Assembly: GCA_018398815.1 (NCBI GenBank)
Contig: CM031600.1
Span: 50,759,270-50,823,269, forward strand
Direction: 5' to 3'
DNA: 64,000 bases
From: Conus ventricosus
Taxonomy: Eukaryota > Mollusca > Gastropoda > Neogastropoda > Conidae
This document shows, piece after piece, positions 11,720 through 25,229 of this stretch. Within the stretch, counting starts at the first letter, position 1. Each line of letters begins with the position of its first letter. The translations under genes were made by a program, and so were the position numbers. A model generated the notes under the pieces. It saw only the letters and a program-made list of their open reading frames with translations. It was not told where the DNA came from and searched no databases.

Positions 11720-14700
11720 CTCACAGTGTTGACCAAAACATTGCTGCCGACCTTCTGAAGGAAAGCTTCCAGAACCAGGCCATGAAAGGGGTGGGTGGAG
11801 TGAAGAGGGGGCAGTTTGGCTTTTGACTGCCAGCAGTTCTCTCCCTGTTTTATTTCACTAGACAAACGGGGGGTTAACAAAGAAAACGCACTTCCATAAA
11901 TACAATTCCCAACATCCACTTCATCACTTGATCTTTATTCTGCAAAACCTTATCATCCATATTCAAAACTGACCCCAAACCCATATTTTTTATAAACAAA
12001 ATTTTGAATTTCATAATTTTCTTTGACTAACCTTGGGATTTTCAGGAATGTTTCTAAATTAGGGAAATTCCAGAAAAATTTGGGAGGGTTTGTAGCTATG
12101 GCAAAATAAGTCCACTCAAGAAGACAAAGTGATATCTTACTGGCTTGGCATCGAAACATTGCACCAGATGTCAAAAGCTCATCAGTTTTTCTTAATAATG
12201 TTTCAAACTGTTTTTAGAACACATTACCAATGATTATTTACCATTTATTTATTCTTCATCATGTTATGACATCCTATTTCAACATAAACATTTATTGTCA
12301 TGTGTTTTTTTCTTTTAGCATTCTTCATTACTAGCAGACATACAAACTGTATGATGTGCTGCATGGTGTGTGTGTTGTGGTGTGTGTGTGTGTGTGTGTG
12401 TACATGCACATGTGAGCTGCATGTGATCTTAAGAATGACATTATAGTAACAAATGTGATTGAACATAACAAAGTGAGCAAGTGATTGATGAACAAGGGAC
12501 CAGAGTGGTTAAGGGCAGGCATGGCAGTGAAGGGAATACACGACCACGGGGGTCCTGCCACATTGGCCTTGCATGAGTGATGAACATGTTGATGTTGACA
12601 AATGCGTTACGAGACAATGAACTGAATGAATTCAAACAAACAAAAGTGCCCGAAGAAAAAAAAAGTAGCAAGATGAATGCGCAGAGTGGATGCATGATGG
12701 GCGATGTAACCAACAGACAATAGTGGAGAGTTCTATATCGGCTACAGCATGAGTGAGACATGTCAATGCATCATGGATGCTGATTTGAACTGGTGAGAGG
12801 AATAACATGTCGAATGTGCAGGCTCAACCTCGTTGGCAGTACAATCACCATGGTATAATACAATATCACACCACAATAACTTACAGTGCTCACATTGGCC
12901 ACAAAAACGCAATAGCATAGGGAAAAAAATCTCCCCAAACTTTGGAGAGTGAACCACCATCATAATTATTCATACAAGCCAACAAAAAAAACTCAAAAGA
13001 ACAAACCACACAAAATGATCTGATACACAAATTTACAAGAACAAACCAACAACAAAATGATCATGTAATACACAAATTTCCCACACTGGACAAATCTTTC
13101 ACCGCACAAAAGCAAATACATGACATTTTCAAAATTTATGTACACTCCAAGACTGCCAAGACTACATGTATTGACATGTAAAGAGGTAACAAACCTCCAT
13201 AGAAACTGGATAAAAAGTCATATTAACAGAATCTGACTCGTCACCACATCATGCAAAACTCTCAAACATGTTAAAAAAATATCCATAACATATATTTCAC
13301 ACAAACTGTCAGATACAAAGACATACTAATCATAAAAGAAAAACAATCTCACAAATATGTGACGATCATATACAAGTTTATATTGCCACAGTTTTGATTA
13401 CCAAACCTTTCGTCCCTCAATTGCTTGCCAACAGTTGCACTTGGTATACAAGCACATGTAAACCACATGAACATAACCACATTCCTTCCCTTGGTAATAT
13501 GATGCAGCATCCAAAATGTGGGAATAAACAATCACAGTGATATATCCTCAAGAAATTATTCATTTACTCCTCTTTTTTTTATATAACACAAAGACATAAA
13601 TGATATCAACCATCATGAAGTAATTTTGTTCCTCATGTATGTGTGACTTTAATTGTGTGACAGATGCCACTTTTTGATTTAACAAGTACTGTACTTCCAA
13701 AAAAAAAAAAATCAACAATGTACTCTGACAAAGATCTGTCAAAAAAGAAAGAAAAGAAACGGAAGTAATGAACAAAACAGATATAAATCAAAGGCAGTTA
13801 AAATGTGAAAAATTGTCAACAGTTTCAAAATAATAGCTATGTATACAAGAAAATAAAATAAACATGACATTCACAGTGAACGTTCTCAGATCAGTAAAAT
13901 GTAGTAAATGATCTCACAATAAATAATCACTAAAAGAGACATTAAATGTATTCACAGAATCTGTTTACCGTGTTCTTTGCCGTTGACTGACAGTTTGATT
14001 GTTTACTCTGCTGCACTCTGCCATAAAGAATCGGCTAAACACGCCACCACGCTATGTTCTGTCACTTCTACCTTACCAATTCAAGGTACTGTTTCTCTCT
14101 GAAATTTGCTCTACGCCATTTTTTTCTGTTAACTTCGCCCCACCTCACCTCAGTCCTCCCTACCTTCCACATCAAATCCATACTTGCCAATCAATCCTTT
14201 TCCCCAATGCCAAACAGAAACCAAAAACAAATGCTAATCGTAATACTCTAAAGAAATATATATATATATCTATATATCAGTGGACAATAACGTCTACCGT
14301 TTGTTTTGTTTGTTTGTTTGTTTTTCCCTCTGACCCTGAACAAATGGTTTCCAAAAGTAGATATTTTAGGATTTTGAACACACTTCAGACCTACCTTTCT
14401 ATGTTTCTAACATGAGCACCATGCTGAGCCGTGCAAAGAGTACAAGCAAGGCATTAACAGTGCCATGGCCACAAACACCAAATGCAAGGCAGCCAACAGT
14501 GCCACAGCCACAAATGAAGACTTTTCAATCAATTACAACAGTGCAGAGCTTGGGGAACATCTACTTTGAAAATCTCTTCAGTGAAAATGTTCAGCTGCAA
14601 TTTGTGCAAACACGTTTCGTCATTCACCCAGAAAAGATTTCCTCACAACCACATGCATTTGCATCAACTTGCTCTCCCTCTCTTTCAAACACTCACACAT

Positions 14701-14741
14701 TTTCTCTCTCTCTCCCTCTTTAACTGTCATGCACTCTTTCC

Positions 14742-14777
<36 letters not shown>

Positions 14778-15620
14778 TGCATTCATATCTGTTGCCTCCT
14801 TTTAAATCAATGATTAAATCCAAATGCGTGAGGATACAAATGCACCGATACATGCACTCATGTACACCCACTAACACAAAAATATGTAGACAGATCCCTG
14901 CATTCTTACATTTTTTCTTTCAAATGCCAATGCATCTTTACACACATACAGACACACACATTTACAACTGATACATCTGTGCCGATAAAGAATGCCTGAC
15001 TCGTGTGTGCCAACGTCTACATCCTACTTTTATAAATAATACACAAATTCCAGTGCATGCACAATTGTCCTTTGCAATTTTTTCCCTTGCTTGTTCTCAA
15101 CAAGAACTGCATCCCCCTTCACCACCAGTTTCACCCCCCCCCCCCCCCCCCCCCCCAACACACTATTTTTGGCCTGATTTCTGGGCACTCCAGCCTGGAT
15201 TTGAGGTCCAAAATCTAGATGACAGAATCAGCAATTTGAGGTCAACCGTTTGGAAGCTAACTTATGACCTTTTAACCTACAGTCAGTCAGCGGCAACTCA
15301 GGCTCATTTTCAGTTTTCACACTTTCGCAAAGGTTCACTCCATGCCACTTTATCAACATTAAAACTTTCAAACGGGTTTGATTATTTCTAATTTTCACAT
15401 CTATTTCAATGCTATTTGCATCAGAGAAAACTGTTGTCTGACTGGACTGTCTCCAGTGTACATTATTAAATGCTCTCTTGAACAGTGACAACTGCTTTCA
15501 AATGGATCATTTTCAGTCTTCACACTTTGCCACATGTACATTAAAATGGTTGAAAACTGTTCTAAAATTACAGAACCTGAAACATGCCCAGTTTAATAAT
15601 AACCTATGACTATCAAACAA
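11720..15620. other. Non-coding stretch with microsatellites
   Basis: AT-rich sequence without a recognisable gene. It contains a GT tract (12367-12402), a short TA tract (14253-14277), a 34-base CA tract (14742-14775) and a 23-base poly-C run (15134-15156). Confidence 0.5.
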
Positions 15621-15625
15621 TTCTG

Positions 15626-15720
15626 AGAACACTGAACTAAGCTGTCACATGTGGAGTACCAACACAGCTGGGAGAACACTGAACTAAGCTGTCATGTGGA
15701 AGTACCAACACAGCTGGGCA
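15626..15720. repeat. Direct duplication of about 50 bp
   Basis: GAACACTGAACTAAGCTGTC, then CATGTGG and AGTACCAACACAGCTGGG, occurs twice in tandem with small indels between the copies. Confidence 0.85.
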
Positions 15721-16229
15721 GCATCTCTCAAAAGCAATGTCTGACTGACTGCAATATTGAATTATGCAAAAATCTGCTCATTGTCACATAATAACTGATT
15801 GTGAAAAAACTCTAATCCAAACACCACCTTACAGCTAGTGAAAACATGGTGGTGGCCATTTGGCGATGGAAGGTTACTGACAAAAAATGGTATCTCCCTT
15901 CTCAGATGGAGACGACGGTTAGAAGGCCAGAGAGACCTGTACTGGAGGCTTTTATGTGGCACAAAAACTGCACTGAGAGCATGGCATTGAACACTGCACT
16001 TAGACCACACACAGCAGACTTGGATCGCAGACAATTCACACATGATTTCTTTTTCTTTTTCTTTCAGTTTCAGCCCCCACCCCCACCCCCCACCCCATTT
16101 TCATCCCTTTAATTTCCTTCCTTTTCAAAACTACCAAAAAAATGTTAATCATTTTGTAATTTGGGGTAGGGAACTGGAAAAGATTGCAAAGAAAAAGAAA
16201 AAAAAACGATGGCCGTTATGCAGCAATGT

Positions 16230-16370
16230 GTCCTTTGTCAGGGCACAAACTTAGCTGTTCTTGTCATGTTGAATACATCGCTGTAGTTTTGTGACGAAAG
16301 TGCATGTGTCTTGTCAGGCACAAACTTAGCTGTTCTTGTCATGTTGAATACATAGCGTAGTTCTGTTGAC
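16230..16370. repeat. Direct duplication of about 76 bp
   Basis: GGCACAAACTTAGCTGTTCT followed by TGTCATGTTGAATACAT occurs at about 16240 and 16315, each preceded by TTGTCAGG and followed by a similar GTAGTT...GACGAAA segment. Confidence 0.85.
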
Positions 16371-16901
16371 GAAACTGAAAGAATGGGCTAAAAAAAGCTG
16401 CAGTGACTGCTAAACACTATCCGTGAAGTTGAAAAGAAATAAACTTTTCAAGAGATGTCGCTAACCTTGGAATGTATGGAGGTAGATAATGAACATTACA
16501 ATAAGCAAGGTTTTTTTTTCATACCCTTTGCTTTTTCATTACAGTATTGTGTCTGATAATACAACTAAACGTATTCCCTGAACTAACAGTATAAATCCAT
16601 TTATTTGACCTAGCTGTAGTATGGATCTCTTTAAGTCGGATAAAAACTCCCCTCATCTAAAATCAATTAGGAATGTTAAACAATTGACATTACAAACACA
16701 TGCAAGAGATGAGGAACCTAGTCTGCAATTGAAAGAACTGCTCTCAGCCCATCTCGTATTCACATCGGTTTTAAAAAAAACAAAAAAACCTCATACGACA
16801 AAACTGAAAACATCCCACCTCATGATAGAATTCACTTATATTTTAAGATCTAATCATTTAGGAAACCTCAATGTCACACACACATGAATATACATGTGCT
16901 T

Positions 16902-16945
<44 letters not shown>

Positions 16946-18413
16946 GTACAAAAATGCATGCTCACAGTTGAAACTTTCGGCAAGTTTGGCAGTGTGAGCA
17001 AATCATAAACAGTTCACACAAAACTATGATCATATCCAAATGAAATTAAGAGGGAAAAAAACACCCTTGCCATCTTCCTGATGTGACAGAAGATTTCTTG
17101 TCCCAAAAATGTAAATGAGAAACAAAAAGCAAATAATTAAGAAACATAACCCACAATTTTTCAAATATTTGATTATTTCCTTTGCTAAAGTGAAAGAAGA
17201 CTGTTCTCTCTATTTTGAGGTACAGTCTTTCCCTATGTTTGTGACCAGTCTGTTCCAGACAAAAGCAACAACAACTAAATGTGCACATGGTCTGGCATCA
17301 ACCAGACACAACTCGAGAGAAAATTCTTAAAGAAAAAAAATACATCAACTAAATGATTCATGTCTAAATCCTAAAAATTCATTTCAAAACATTTTCAGTC
17401 TACTCCCAGGTTTATGCAGCTTGTTTTGTGAATTTCTATTGCTTTATTCCGCTTCATCTGATATAATTTTGTGACTGGGATTTTTTTTCAAGTTGAGAAA
17501 ATGAATATTTTCTGCCGGAAATGTAAGATTAATACAATTAATAAATTACAGCATAGAAATACTCTTCTTGCAGTGAAAAAAAAAAGGTATTTAAAATGCA
17601 AGTACCACAAGTAAGTATGGAACAACTTGTGTATTCATCACTAAAATCATCCCACTCTCAAAGTTGTTTTACAATCACACACCCAAAATGGAGAGATCCT
17701 ACGTCACTGATGTGACAACTTATCTCTGGTTGGAAATGATGTGAAATATGACACTGCGTTGTCGCAAAGAACATTTCTGAACACACTGCTTTTCAAAAAC
17801 ATACACAACCCCTTCAGCATGTCAATCATTCCTCCTCAATTCTGCTGGCTTTGCTGATCACCAGTACGCAGACATATGAACACCGACGCATGGTTACACA
17901 CTGTTCTTGTTAAAAGGAGTATCAGTCAAGATCTCTGGCAATCTCAATAGCAATGCCCCAACATTACATAGCAGATCAGACTTTTCAGACAACAAAACAA
18001 AAATCTGTGCAGATGAAACGATTAGCTCTAAACACATGAACTCAAATAAATTAAAAAGTAGTAAGCTATTGTAAAACAAAAAGAAAAAAAGAAACATTCC
18101 AAACATCATTATCATTTTTCATCAGTTGAGTTTTCTAACAACCATGTATAGCTCTCTTTTGTTGTTGTTTTTTTTTCTGTTTGATACAAGGTTAAAAGAA
18201 AAAAAAAGGCATCCTTGTATTCTGTCTTTTAACACTTTCACATCTTTCTTTCCTTCTTACTCTCAGGACTCATGTACTAAGATCAGGATGACCTCATAAT
18301 TTGCCCATTACTGTGGTAGTAACGGCATACAGCTCTGTAAAAAGACACACAGAAAAGATACATGTATCTTACTTGTCTTTGAAAATTCAACAGGATAATA
18401 TGTCAGTCATCAA
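16371..18413. other. AT-rich non-coding stretch up to the scaffold gap
   Basis: No coding feature recognised. It includes a 40-base CA tract (16903-16941) and several short homopolymer runs. It ends at the gap. Confidence 0.5.
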
Positions 18414-18513
18414 NNNNNNNNNNNNNNNNNNNNNNNNNNNNNNNNNNNNNNNNNNNNNNNNNNNNNNNNNNNNNNNNNNNNNNNNNNNNNNNNNNNNNNN
18501 NNNNNNNNNNNNN
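18414..18513. other. Scaffold gap of exactly 100 N
   Basis: One hundred consecutive N bases. A round 100 usually stands for a join of unknown length. Sequence composition differs on the two sides, so continuity across this point should not be assumed. Confidence 0.98.
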
Positions 18514-19089
18514 CCAAAAAAAAAAAAAAATTCCCCCGAAATTTTGTTCCAAAGTTTATTTATTACGATTTTGACAAATTGCACAGATCAGATTTACTTT
18601 GGATACGGATTCGCGTACGTGACCACATTCAGGTTGACCAATCGTACGCCCTTTCATGCGACAGCATTTTTCGTTAACTAAAATTGGGTTGTTTCCGAGT
18701 CACTGTACTTCTTTTTTCTGTGTGATAGCGTTCCAACGTGATTGTGGTGTTGATGACTGTTCTATAGTCGTTTTTTTTTTCTCCTTGTATCAGAGTGTGT
18801 TGTTTAACCCTTTATTTTTTGAGAAACAGTTCCCCACCTCCTCGGGGTTGTTTCCGGGGTGGTCCTTCGTTCTGTTAGACTGACTAAAGTTAAAATTACT
18901 TCTTGCTTTGACTGTAGTCCGTTTTATTGCTTGAACGATCAGGGACGGGGGAAACATGTAAATTTACACTAATATCACGATGCTCTGATGCAACATAAAT
19001 TTTTTCTTTTTTGACACGTAGATATAGCCTTCCTGATTCGATTATACAGTTCGATGGTTAAAAAACATTCAGCTTTTTCATAAGTTGAC

Positions 19090-20330
19090 AATGGGCATGT
19101 AAATTACAGTGCATGCGTTTTCATCACCCTTAGGGTCTTTAATAGTGACGTCACATCGATCTCGCGATGCAATCACCGAGCATCCCCTGTCATATCATTC
19201 GCCACTAAGGTGCATTAATAGCAATGTCGAGAGTCAGTCATGATCATCTGGTAGCGGGTAAACTTGGGAAACCTTTCAAGGAGCTGACTGCTTTTTTTTC
19301 AGCATGTGTTTGTGTCCCTTGGGGAGAGGGCTAAACAAACAAACAAACAAAGACACCTACTAACCCCCAAATCTCATTCTTTAACTATTAATGAACCAGT
19401 CTAAAGAGTCATCATGATGAGCTGGTAAAGGTGTAGCAGTACACTTCGGACCTTTAAAGGGAGCTGACTGCCTTTTTTTTTTTCATCAGGTGTTGTCGCC
19501 TTGGGGAGATAGCCTAAAAAAAAAAAATTAGTCTGTCATTTTTTTCTTTACGTTTTTAAACTGATTGCACCATTAAGATGTAACCTCGTCATCGCCCAAA
19601 GGGGTCTTTTCATAGGGACCTCACATCGATCGTTCGATGTCACAAGGGCCATGCTCTGTCATGTGATTTGCCCCCTGAGGGTTTAAATAGCACTGTGAAA
19701 AATCATGATGATCAGCTATTATGGTTTAGCCAGTACAGTTCAAGTGAGCCCGCTGTTGGTTTTTGTTTTTGTGTTGTCACCCTTGGAAACGGTGTAAATA
19801 AATAAATAAAAAAAACAAAGACACCTTTTAAACCCCCCAAATCTCATTCTTTAACGGGTAATGAACCGGTTTAAAGAGTCCAATCATGCTCAACTAGTAT
19901 GGTTTCAATAGGTACAGTTCGGCCCTTTAAAGGGGAACTGACTGTCTTTTCATCATGTGATTCACCTTTGCGAGACGCCTAACCCAACACGAGTCGCTTA
20001 AAACAAGTCTGTCATTTGTTTACATTTTTTCGTTTAAAAGTAAATCATCTCAACTAGTATGGGTTCAATAGGTACAGTTCGGCCCTTTCAAGGGAACTGA
20101 CTGTCTTTTTCATCATGTGATGTCACCCTTGAAGACGCCCAAAACCCAAACACGGGTCGCTTAAAAACAAGTCTGTCATTTGTTGGTTTGTTTACATTTT
20201 TTTTACAGCTGATTGCACCCCGTGATGCATCGCCCTAGGGTTTATGAATAGGGACGTCACATGGAGTCACATTTTTATCACCGAGCATCCTCGGGCATGT
20301 ATTCGTCCTTAGGCGCTGTCGTCATGTGCT
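19090..20330. repeat. Diverged tandem repeat family beside the gap
   Basis: Three diverged copies of a module around TAGTGACGTCACATCGAT lie at about 19140, 19612 and 20245. Each is followed by a CACCGAGCATCC-like segment. Between them run five copies of a second module, of the form ATCATG..CAACTAGTATGG..AGTACAGTTCGG.CCTTTAAAGGG..CTGACTG..TTTTTTCATCATGTG, at about 19240, 19410, 19705, 19888 and 20045. The last two are nearly identical over about 150 bp. The nested, unequal divergence fits repeated unequal exchange. No coding potential is seen. Confidence 0.75.
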
Positions 20331-20465
20331 CCTCCGCAAGATCCTCCGGATTTAGGGGGGGAGAAGTCCCTTTTCCTTACTACGACCGGACGGATAAATG
20401 GCACTTTTGTTGATACGAATAGATTTGGTTCTAAGTTGAAGATTCACCTATCTATATAATACTAT

Positions 20466-20608
20466 GTTGTGTTGTGTGTTGTGTGTGTGTGTGTGTGTGG
20501 TGGGGTGTGTGTGGTGTGTGTGTGTGTGTGTGGTTCCGTGTGGGGTGCTGCGTACGTGTGGTTTTGTGTGTGTGTGTTGTGTTTTGTGTGTGTGGGGGGG
20601 GGTATAAC
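20466..20608. repeat. Impure GT microsatellite
   Basis: A 140-base GT-rich tract with interruptions, ending in a run of eight G. The overlapping ORFs in CVCV or HTHT are low-complexity artefacts. Confidence 0.9.
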
Positions 20609-20812
20609 ATTACGTTCTCTGTGATAATCTTTCTGGAACGTATCTTTTCATGGCAGTTACTTCGCTGCGTTGTTTCCCCCACAAGCACTGTTCCCCCATG
20701 CAATTGTAAAATATCACAGGGTCAGGATCAGGATCAGGGGGGTTGTAACAATACAACTTTGCCTATTTAGGCTTTTTTAGCCCCTTCTGTATGTATAAAA
20801 TCCTTTTTTTTT

Positions 20813-21290
20813 TCATAAAACCCTTGGTCCAGTCATAGCTAGCTCAGACTTATTACCATCAAATTCATATCTAATTTTTGTTAATAATTCATGTTTACTA
20901 TGAGGTCTTGAACACATTAATACTGGGTGCACGTTTGATGTAAGTGTTAGTTTATTTCCAAAAGTTGGTTACTCTATTTGTAAAAGTAAATTTCTTAAAT
21001 TCGTTCTAGAATATTGTTTAAATATCTTATCTTCACTGTTCCTTGTAACATTCTTCTGCGGAGTACAAAAAAAGCGTGCTTTTATCACATCATCAATTTC
21101 ATTAAATATCTTGTATGCCTGAATCAAGTCACCTCTTATTCTTCTTGCCTTAAGTGTTGGAAGTTGCAAATATTTTAATCTTTCCTGATATGGAAATAAT
21201 CTTTTTTTATTATGAATCATTTTGGTTGCTCTTCTTGTTTCTGTTCTAGAGCTTCTGATTGTCTCTTTAGCATGGATACCATACTAGTGT
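20813..21290 (-). pseudogene. LINE reverse transcriptase, C-terminal relic
   Basis: On the minus strand the peptide reads TETRRATKMIHNKKRLFPYQ and then ERLKYLQLPTLKARRIRGDL, with IQAYKIFN after it. This is the well-known post-palm segment of non-LTR retrotransposon RTs (RRATKM..L.Y.ERL..L.L.TL..RR.RGDLI..YKI). Further on, in shifted frames, RVTNFWNKL and SINVFKTS match the usual FxxRVVxxWNxLP and LNxFKxxLD blocks. A final frame ends at 20813-20815. At least two frameshifts are present and the 5' part of the element is missing, as expected for a 5'-truncated insertion. The clade (CR1/Jockey-like) is not resolved. Confidence 0.8.
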
Positions 21291-21884
21291 CATTCATTTC
21301 TTTTTTGGTTAACCACTGTGGTTTAGGTTACCACTTGCCTGACACGTAGGTCCAGGCAGCACAGTTTGTCAAGGACAGAGAAAACTGCAAAAAATACCAT
21401 GCTGCGGGATGACCGGATCGTTAAGGCTGACCAACTTCCGCCGAAAAGTGCTCACAGCGAAAAAAATCAGTCAGACATAAAATATTCAACAGAACAAACA
21501 ATCGAAAAACCATACACAGTACAGAAATTTCAACAACAGGTCAAATGGTCGATAAGTGTCCCCGGACTTCTGCGCTGGTTTCATTTGTGTTACATACTTA
21601 AATTCAATTCAGTGTACCCAAATTCTTTTCCCAACTGTTACGAGGTTTCAGTAAATCAGTGCTAACACACTCTAGCAAACAGCCCTATGGAGTAAGCAAC
21701 CATTATGAATCAAAGCGATCAAACACTTTATTACGTCCATGGATCTGTGATTAGTCAAATGGTCTTTCTTTCAGACGATCTTTCTAATATAAGCTTAATC
21801 AGTATCAATACTTTCGAACACTTTTAATTGGTTTAATCTACTGATCTGTGAATTGTTCATATCTACTGCGCGGACGTCCTTATA

Positions 21885-22120
21885 ATGTGTGTGGTGTGTG
21901 TGTGTGTGTGTGGTGTGTGTGTGAGTTGTGTGTGTGTGGAGTGAGTGTGTGTGGGGGGGGGGGGGGGGGGAGGGGCGTGCGCGTGGTGTATGTGCGTGGT
22001 GTGTGTGTGTGCGTGTGTGTAGCGCACACGCGTGCATGTGAGGAGGGGAGAGAGAGGGAGAGTGAGAGAGAGGAGAGAGAGAGGAGGAGTGAGGAGATGG
22101 AGTAGAGAGACGAGAGAGTG

Positions 22121-22182
<62 letters not shown>
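21885..22182. repeat. Compound GT / poly-G / GA microsatellite
   Basis: A GT tract (21887-21950), 18 G (21953-21970), a further GT tract and then a GA block (22047-22182) with a pure run of about 60 bases. The long HTHT and SLSL ORFs on the minus strand are artefacts of this tract. Confidence 0.93.
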
Positions 22183-22187
<5 letters not shown>

Positions 22188-22477
22188 GAGGCCGGGGGAG
22201 AGGAGGGGTCAAGGGATTGGTTGCGGATGCTCTGAGAGTACGTGTAAAGAAAACAAATCTTGAAAATCAGCTTACATAAAGTATCTGTATGGGGGGAAAA
22301 CGCCGGGAGACACTTCAACGTTTTTTAAATTATTTATTTATAGCAGATTTACTATTGCAATTCAATTCAATTCAATTCATATCGGTTTTAGTCAGTCGAC
22401 CGCAATGGGCTACTACAGGCCTAGCTGTCACTTACCTGAAGCAACTTCACAAAAAATTAATGAATATGTTACGCACG

Positions 22478-22537
22478 CTCTCTCTCTTCTCTCTCTCTCT
22501 CCTCTCTCTCACAAACACAAATACACACACACCACCA

Positions 22538-22580
<43 letters not shown>

Positions 22581-22582
22581 TG

Positions 22583-22614
<32 letters not shown>

Positions 22615-22625
22615 AGAGAGAGAGA
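22478..22625. repeat. CT then GA microsatellite with inverted symmetry
   Basis: A CT-rich block (22480-22511), a short CA stretch and then a GA block (22540-22625). The pyrimidine and purine arms are complementary and could form a hairpin. Confidence 0.88.
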
Positions 22626-22941
22626 AACCATATGACTTTTTGTGCTTTAGAGGTACAAATTCAACTGATCTTGCAAAACCAGCAGGCTACAATAAGACTT
22701 TTAAATCGGGCTTAAGTTCATTTTTTTCTGTGTAGAATAATTTGCTATCGTGCACATTACACGAAAGTATACGGAAAGATTAGAAAAAGAAATCATCTGT
22801 CGACAAATATACTGACATACCTTAGTTTCTCACGCTCAGTAGCAAATTTCGTAAGGGAGGTAGTCGCTACACAGTTTTTTTCTTCTTTTTTTTTTTCCAA
22901 GTTCAGCTCTTTTTACCAAGTGTAGTGACGGCGACGGCTGA

Positions 22942-23155
22942 CGTTTTGTTAGGCGCTCTCACTGATCCCTGGAGTCTTTTAGCCAGGGTACGACAACAAC
23001 AACAACAACAACAACAACTGCCCTCTGACTTTGGTTTCCTTGTTAGGCGCTCTCACTGCCCTTTGAATGTGGTTTCCTTGTTAGGCGCTCTCACTGCCCT
23101 TTGAATGTGGTTTCCTTGTTAGGCGCTTTCACTGCTCTCTGAATTTGGTTTCCAT
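22942..23155. repeat. 38-bp minisatellite plus CAA tract
   Basis: GTTAGGCGCTCTCACTG recurs at 22948, 23042, 23080 and 23118 (the last three 38 bp apart), followed by CCCTTTGAATGTGGTTTCCT. A CAA microsatellite (22990-23018) separates the first copy from the rest. Confidence 0.88.
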
Positions 23156-23741
23156 GTATGCTGCTGACCTTTCAAATGAACAAATTCCAAAGACACTTCA
23201 TGTCGACACAAACTTGACGGACGAAAAAGTCACCGTATTCCAGTCGATTCTACAGCACACTTTGTTCCCAATATTGACGCAACCGGAGACCGTCAGCCCT
23301 AGCCGTCCGTCACACACGCGTGCACACGGCAGCTAACATGTTGTGTGATGGCCTACTTAACCGTCCCACTGCAACAAACAAACAGTGCCCCCATCATTAG
23401 ATCTGATCCCCGGTACATTTTCGATTCTCAACATTTATGTTTGCACGACGCATTATTTTCCAGTCTGTCTGTCTTGCAGCGTTTTCGTCTGCGACTTTCT
23501 TGGTGAGTTTCGTGCGTGGATGTGTGCTCTGTATGCGCTCTTCTTCTCTGAAGACCTGCTGTTCAGCTCATTCTCCAGTTTCTTCCTAAAGACACGTCTT
23601 GTCCTTGACTGCCGGCAATCATCTGGAGGGCTTCCGGGTAAACCTCGAAACAAAAGAAGCCCACAGGATTTTCCGAAAGGGGGAGGGAATCAATCTATTG
23701 GCGCCAACCCGCTCACGACTGGAAATCCACAGAGGACTATG

Positions 23742-24296
23742 AGTAATGAACAAGTGGAAGCCCCATGTATCTGTGCAAGAGCATTCCCCACCGAACGGGA
23801 CATGAAGACTGACGAATGAGCAACAGTGCAGTGTGACACAGCAGGTTAAACGTTTGAAAATCATGGCCAGGAGTCAGCTTGCAGCACCTGGATATGCACC
23901 CATCACCGCTGACTATTTACATTGTCCAGGAGCTTGTACAGACTCTTGATGGCAAACTCCGAAAACTCAACTTGCTGCCTTAAAGTGCAAATGAAACGTC
24001 GAAGGCAAAAAAACAAAACAAAAACAAAAGTTCACAAAGTGAGAAAGTTGATAGAAAAGTACACACTGGAACATAAACTGACCACATCTGAGGACAGTGT
24101 TGAAGCAGCCTATGAAATAAACCAGCCAAAGCTGAGGACACCTACTAAAAAATCCAGACGCCTGCAAGAAATGGACTATAACTGGGAAAGAAAGAGGCAT
24201 CTACAGACACATATGAAGGCTGCCTCAGAAACTGAGAAGCCAAGGACACAGGAGGTTTGGGAAGACCTGATGTCACTGGCTTCTATAGGAGTATAA
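23742..24296 (+). pseudogene. Possible retrotransposon ORF fragment with a Cys/His motif
   Basis: The short frame at 23742-23819 reads MSNEQVEAPCICARAFPTER and then DMKTDE. It resembles the single C2H2-like finger (CxCxRxFxTERGMKxH) that precedes the RT in some invertebrate LINE ORFs. It stops after 26 codons. Downstream, 23922-24296 is open for 124 codons in a lysine- and arginine-rich frame (including EKYTLEHKLTTSEDSVEAAY) that I do not recognise. Whether the two belong together is unknown. It could also be an exon of an unrecognised host gene. Confidence 0.3.
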
Positions 24297-24717
24297 TTTC
24301 TATCAAAATCCTTCGTTTCTCCTTCACCGAGTGCTAAGCTTTGATTTGGAGAGGCACCTTTCTTGTGGGCAGGACGATCTATCTCATTTTGTCTTCTCTG
24401 TCTACACGGAAGTACTTCTCATCAGCTGGTCAACAGGTTCCAGTAGCAGCAGGCACGCAAGTTCTTCATAGCTGTCACCTGCATGTCCAACTGACTTCCA
24501 CTTTGAACGGACTATGTAGCAGGCAGAGCACCCAATGGAGAAGAGTTCTTTTCTATGCCCCCTCTTTTAAATGCGGGCCCATCTATCAAAGTGATACGTT
24601 ATCCCTGTGGCAATTGGTTTTTGACGTTCGCATTACCCTTTCTGCATAGATGGAAGATTTCACTATTGCCTTTAAATTTTTTTCTTTCTCTTTCTCTCTA
24701 TGAATGCGAGTGTGTGG

Positions 24718-24718
<1 letters not shown>

Positions 24719-24754
<36 letters not shown>

Positions 24755-24814
24755 GTGTGTGCGTGCACGCGCACGCAGGTGCGCACATGTAATAAGTGTG
24801 CGCGCGTGTGTGTG

Positions 24815-24876
<62 letters not shown>
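24719..24876. repeat. Compound GT / GA microsatellite
   Basis: A GT tract (24718-24751) and an alternating GT/GC purine-pyrimidine stretch (24752-24815), followed by a 58-base GA run (24817-24874). Confidence 0.93.
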
Positions 24877-24884
<8 letters not shown>

Positions 24885-25229
24885 CAAAGCTATAGAGTCA
24901 GACAAAGACAAAGTGATGCTCCAGCACTCTGTACATTACTGGTCAAAACGAGTTCCTAGTTTCTCCACACACATCAACCCGCTCACATCTTAAGTGACGC
25001 TGGCTTGGAATTCGGCCTGCACTTATCATTCCACGCCTTTCTTTCACACCGGTTTCTGAAAAGGTGAATTCGGCACTGTTCAGCGACTAGCTTCTATATT
25101 GTCACTGGCATTCAGTTCATGCCACGGGATTCAGAGCATATCAGGATTCAGAGCATATCAGGAAATAACCCCATACACACATTCCAGAGGGTTTGCCCGA
25201 CATGACACCGCCACAATACGTGCGGGAAT

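Noticed and set aside
21863..22318. 151-codon SLSL/HTHT ORF, with similar ones at 25141-25791, 49083-49697 and 56359-56755
   Set aside because: They are translations of CA/GT and GA microsatellites with no other support. The part of 49083-49697 that matters is only the exon 6 segment.
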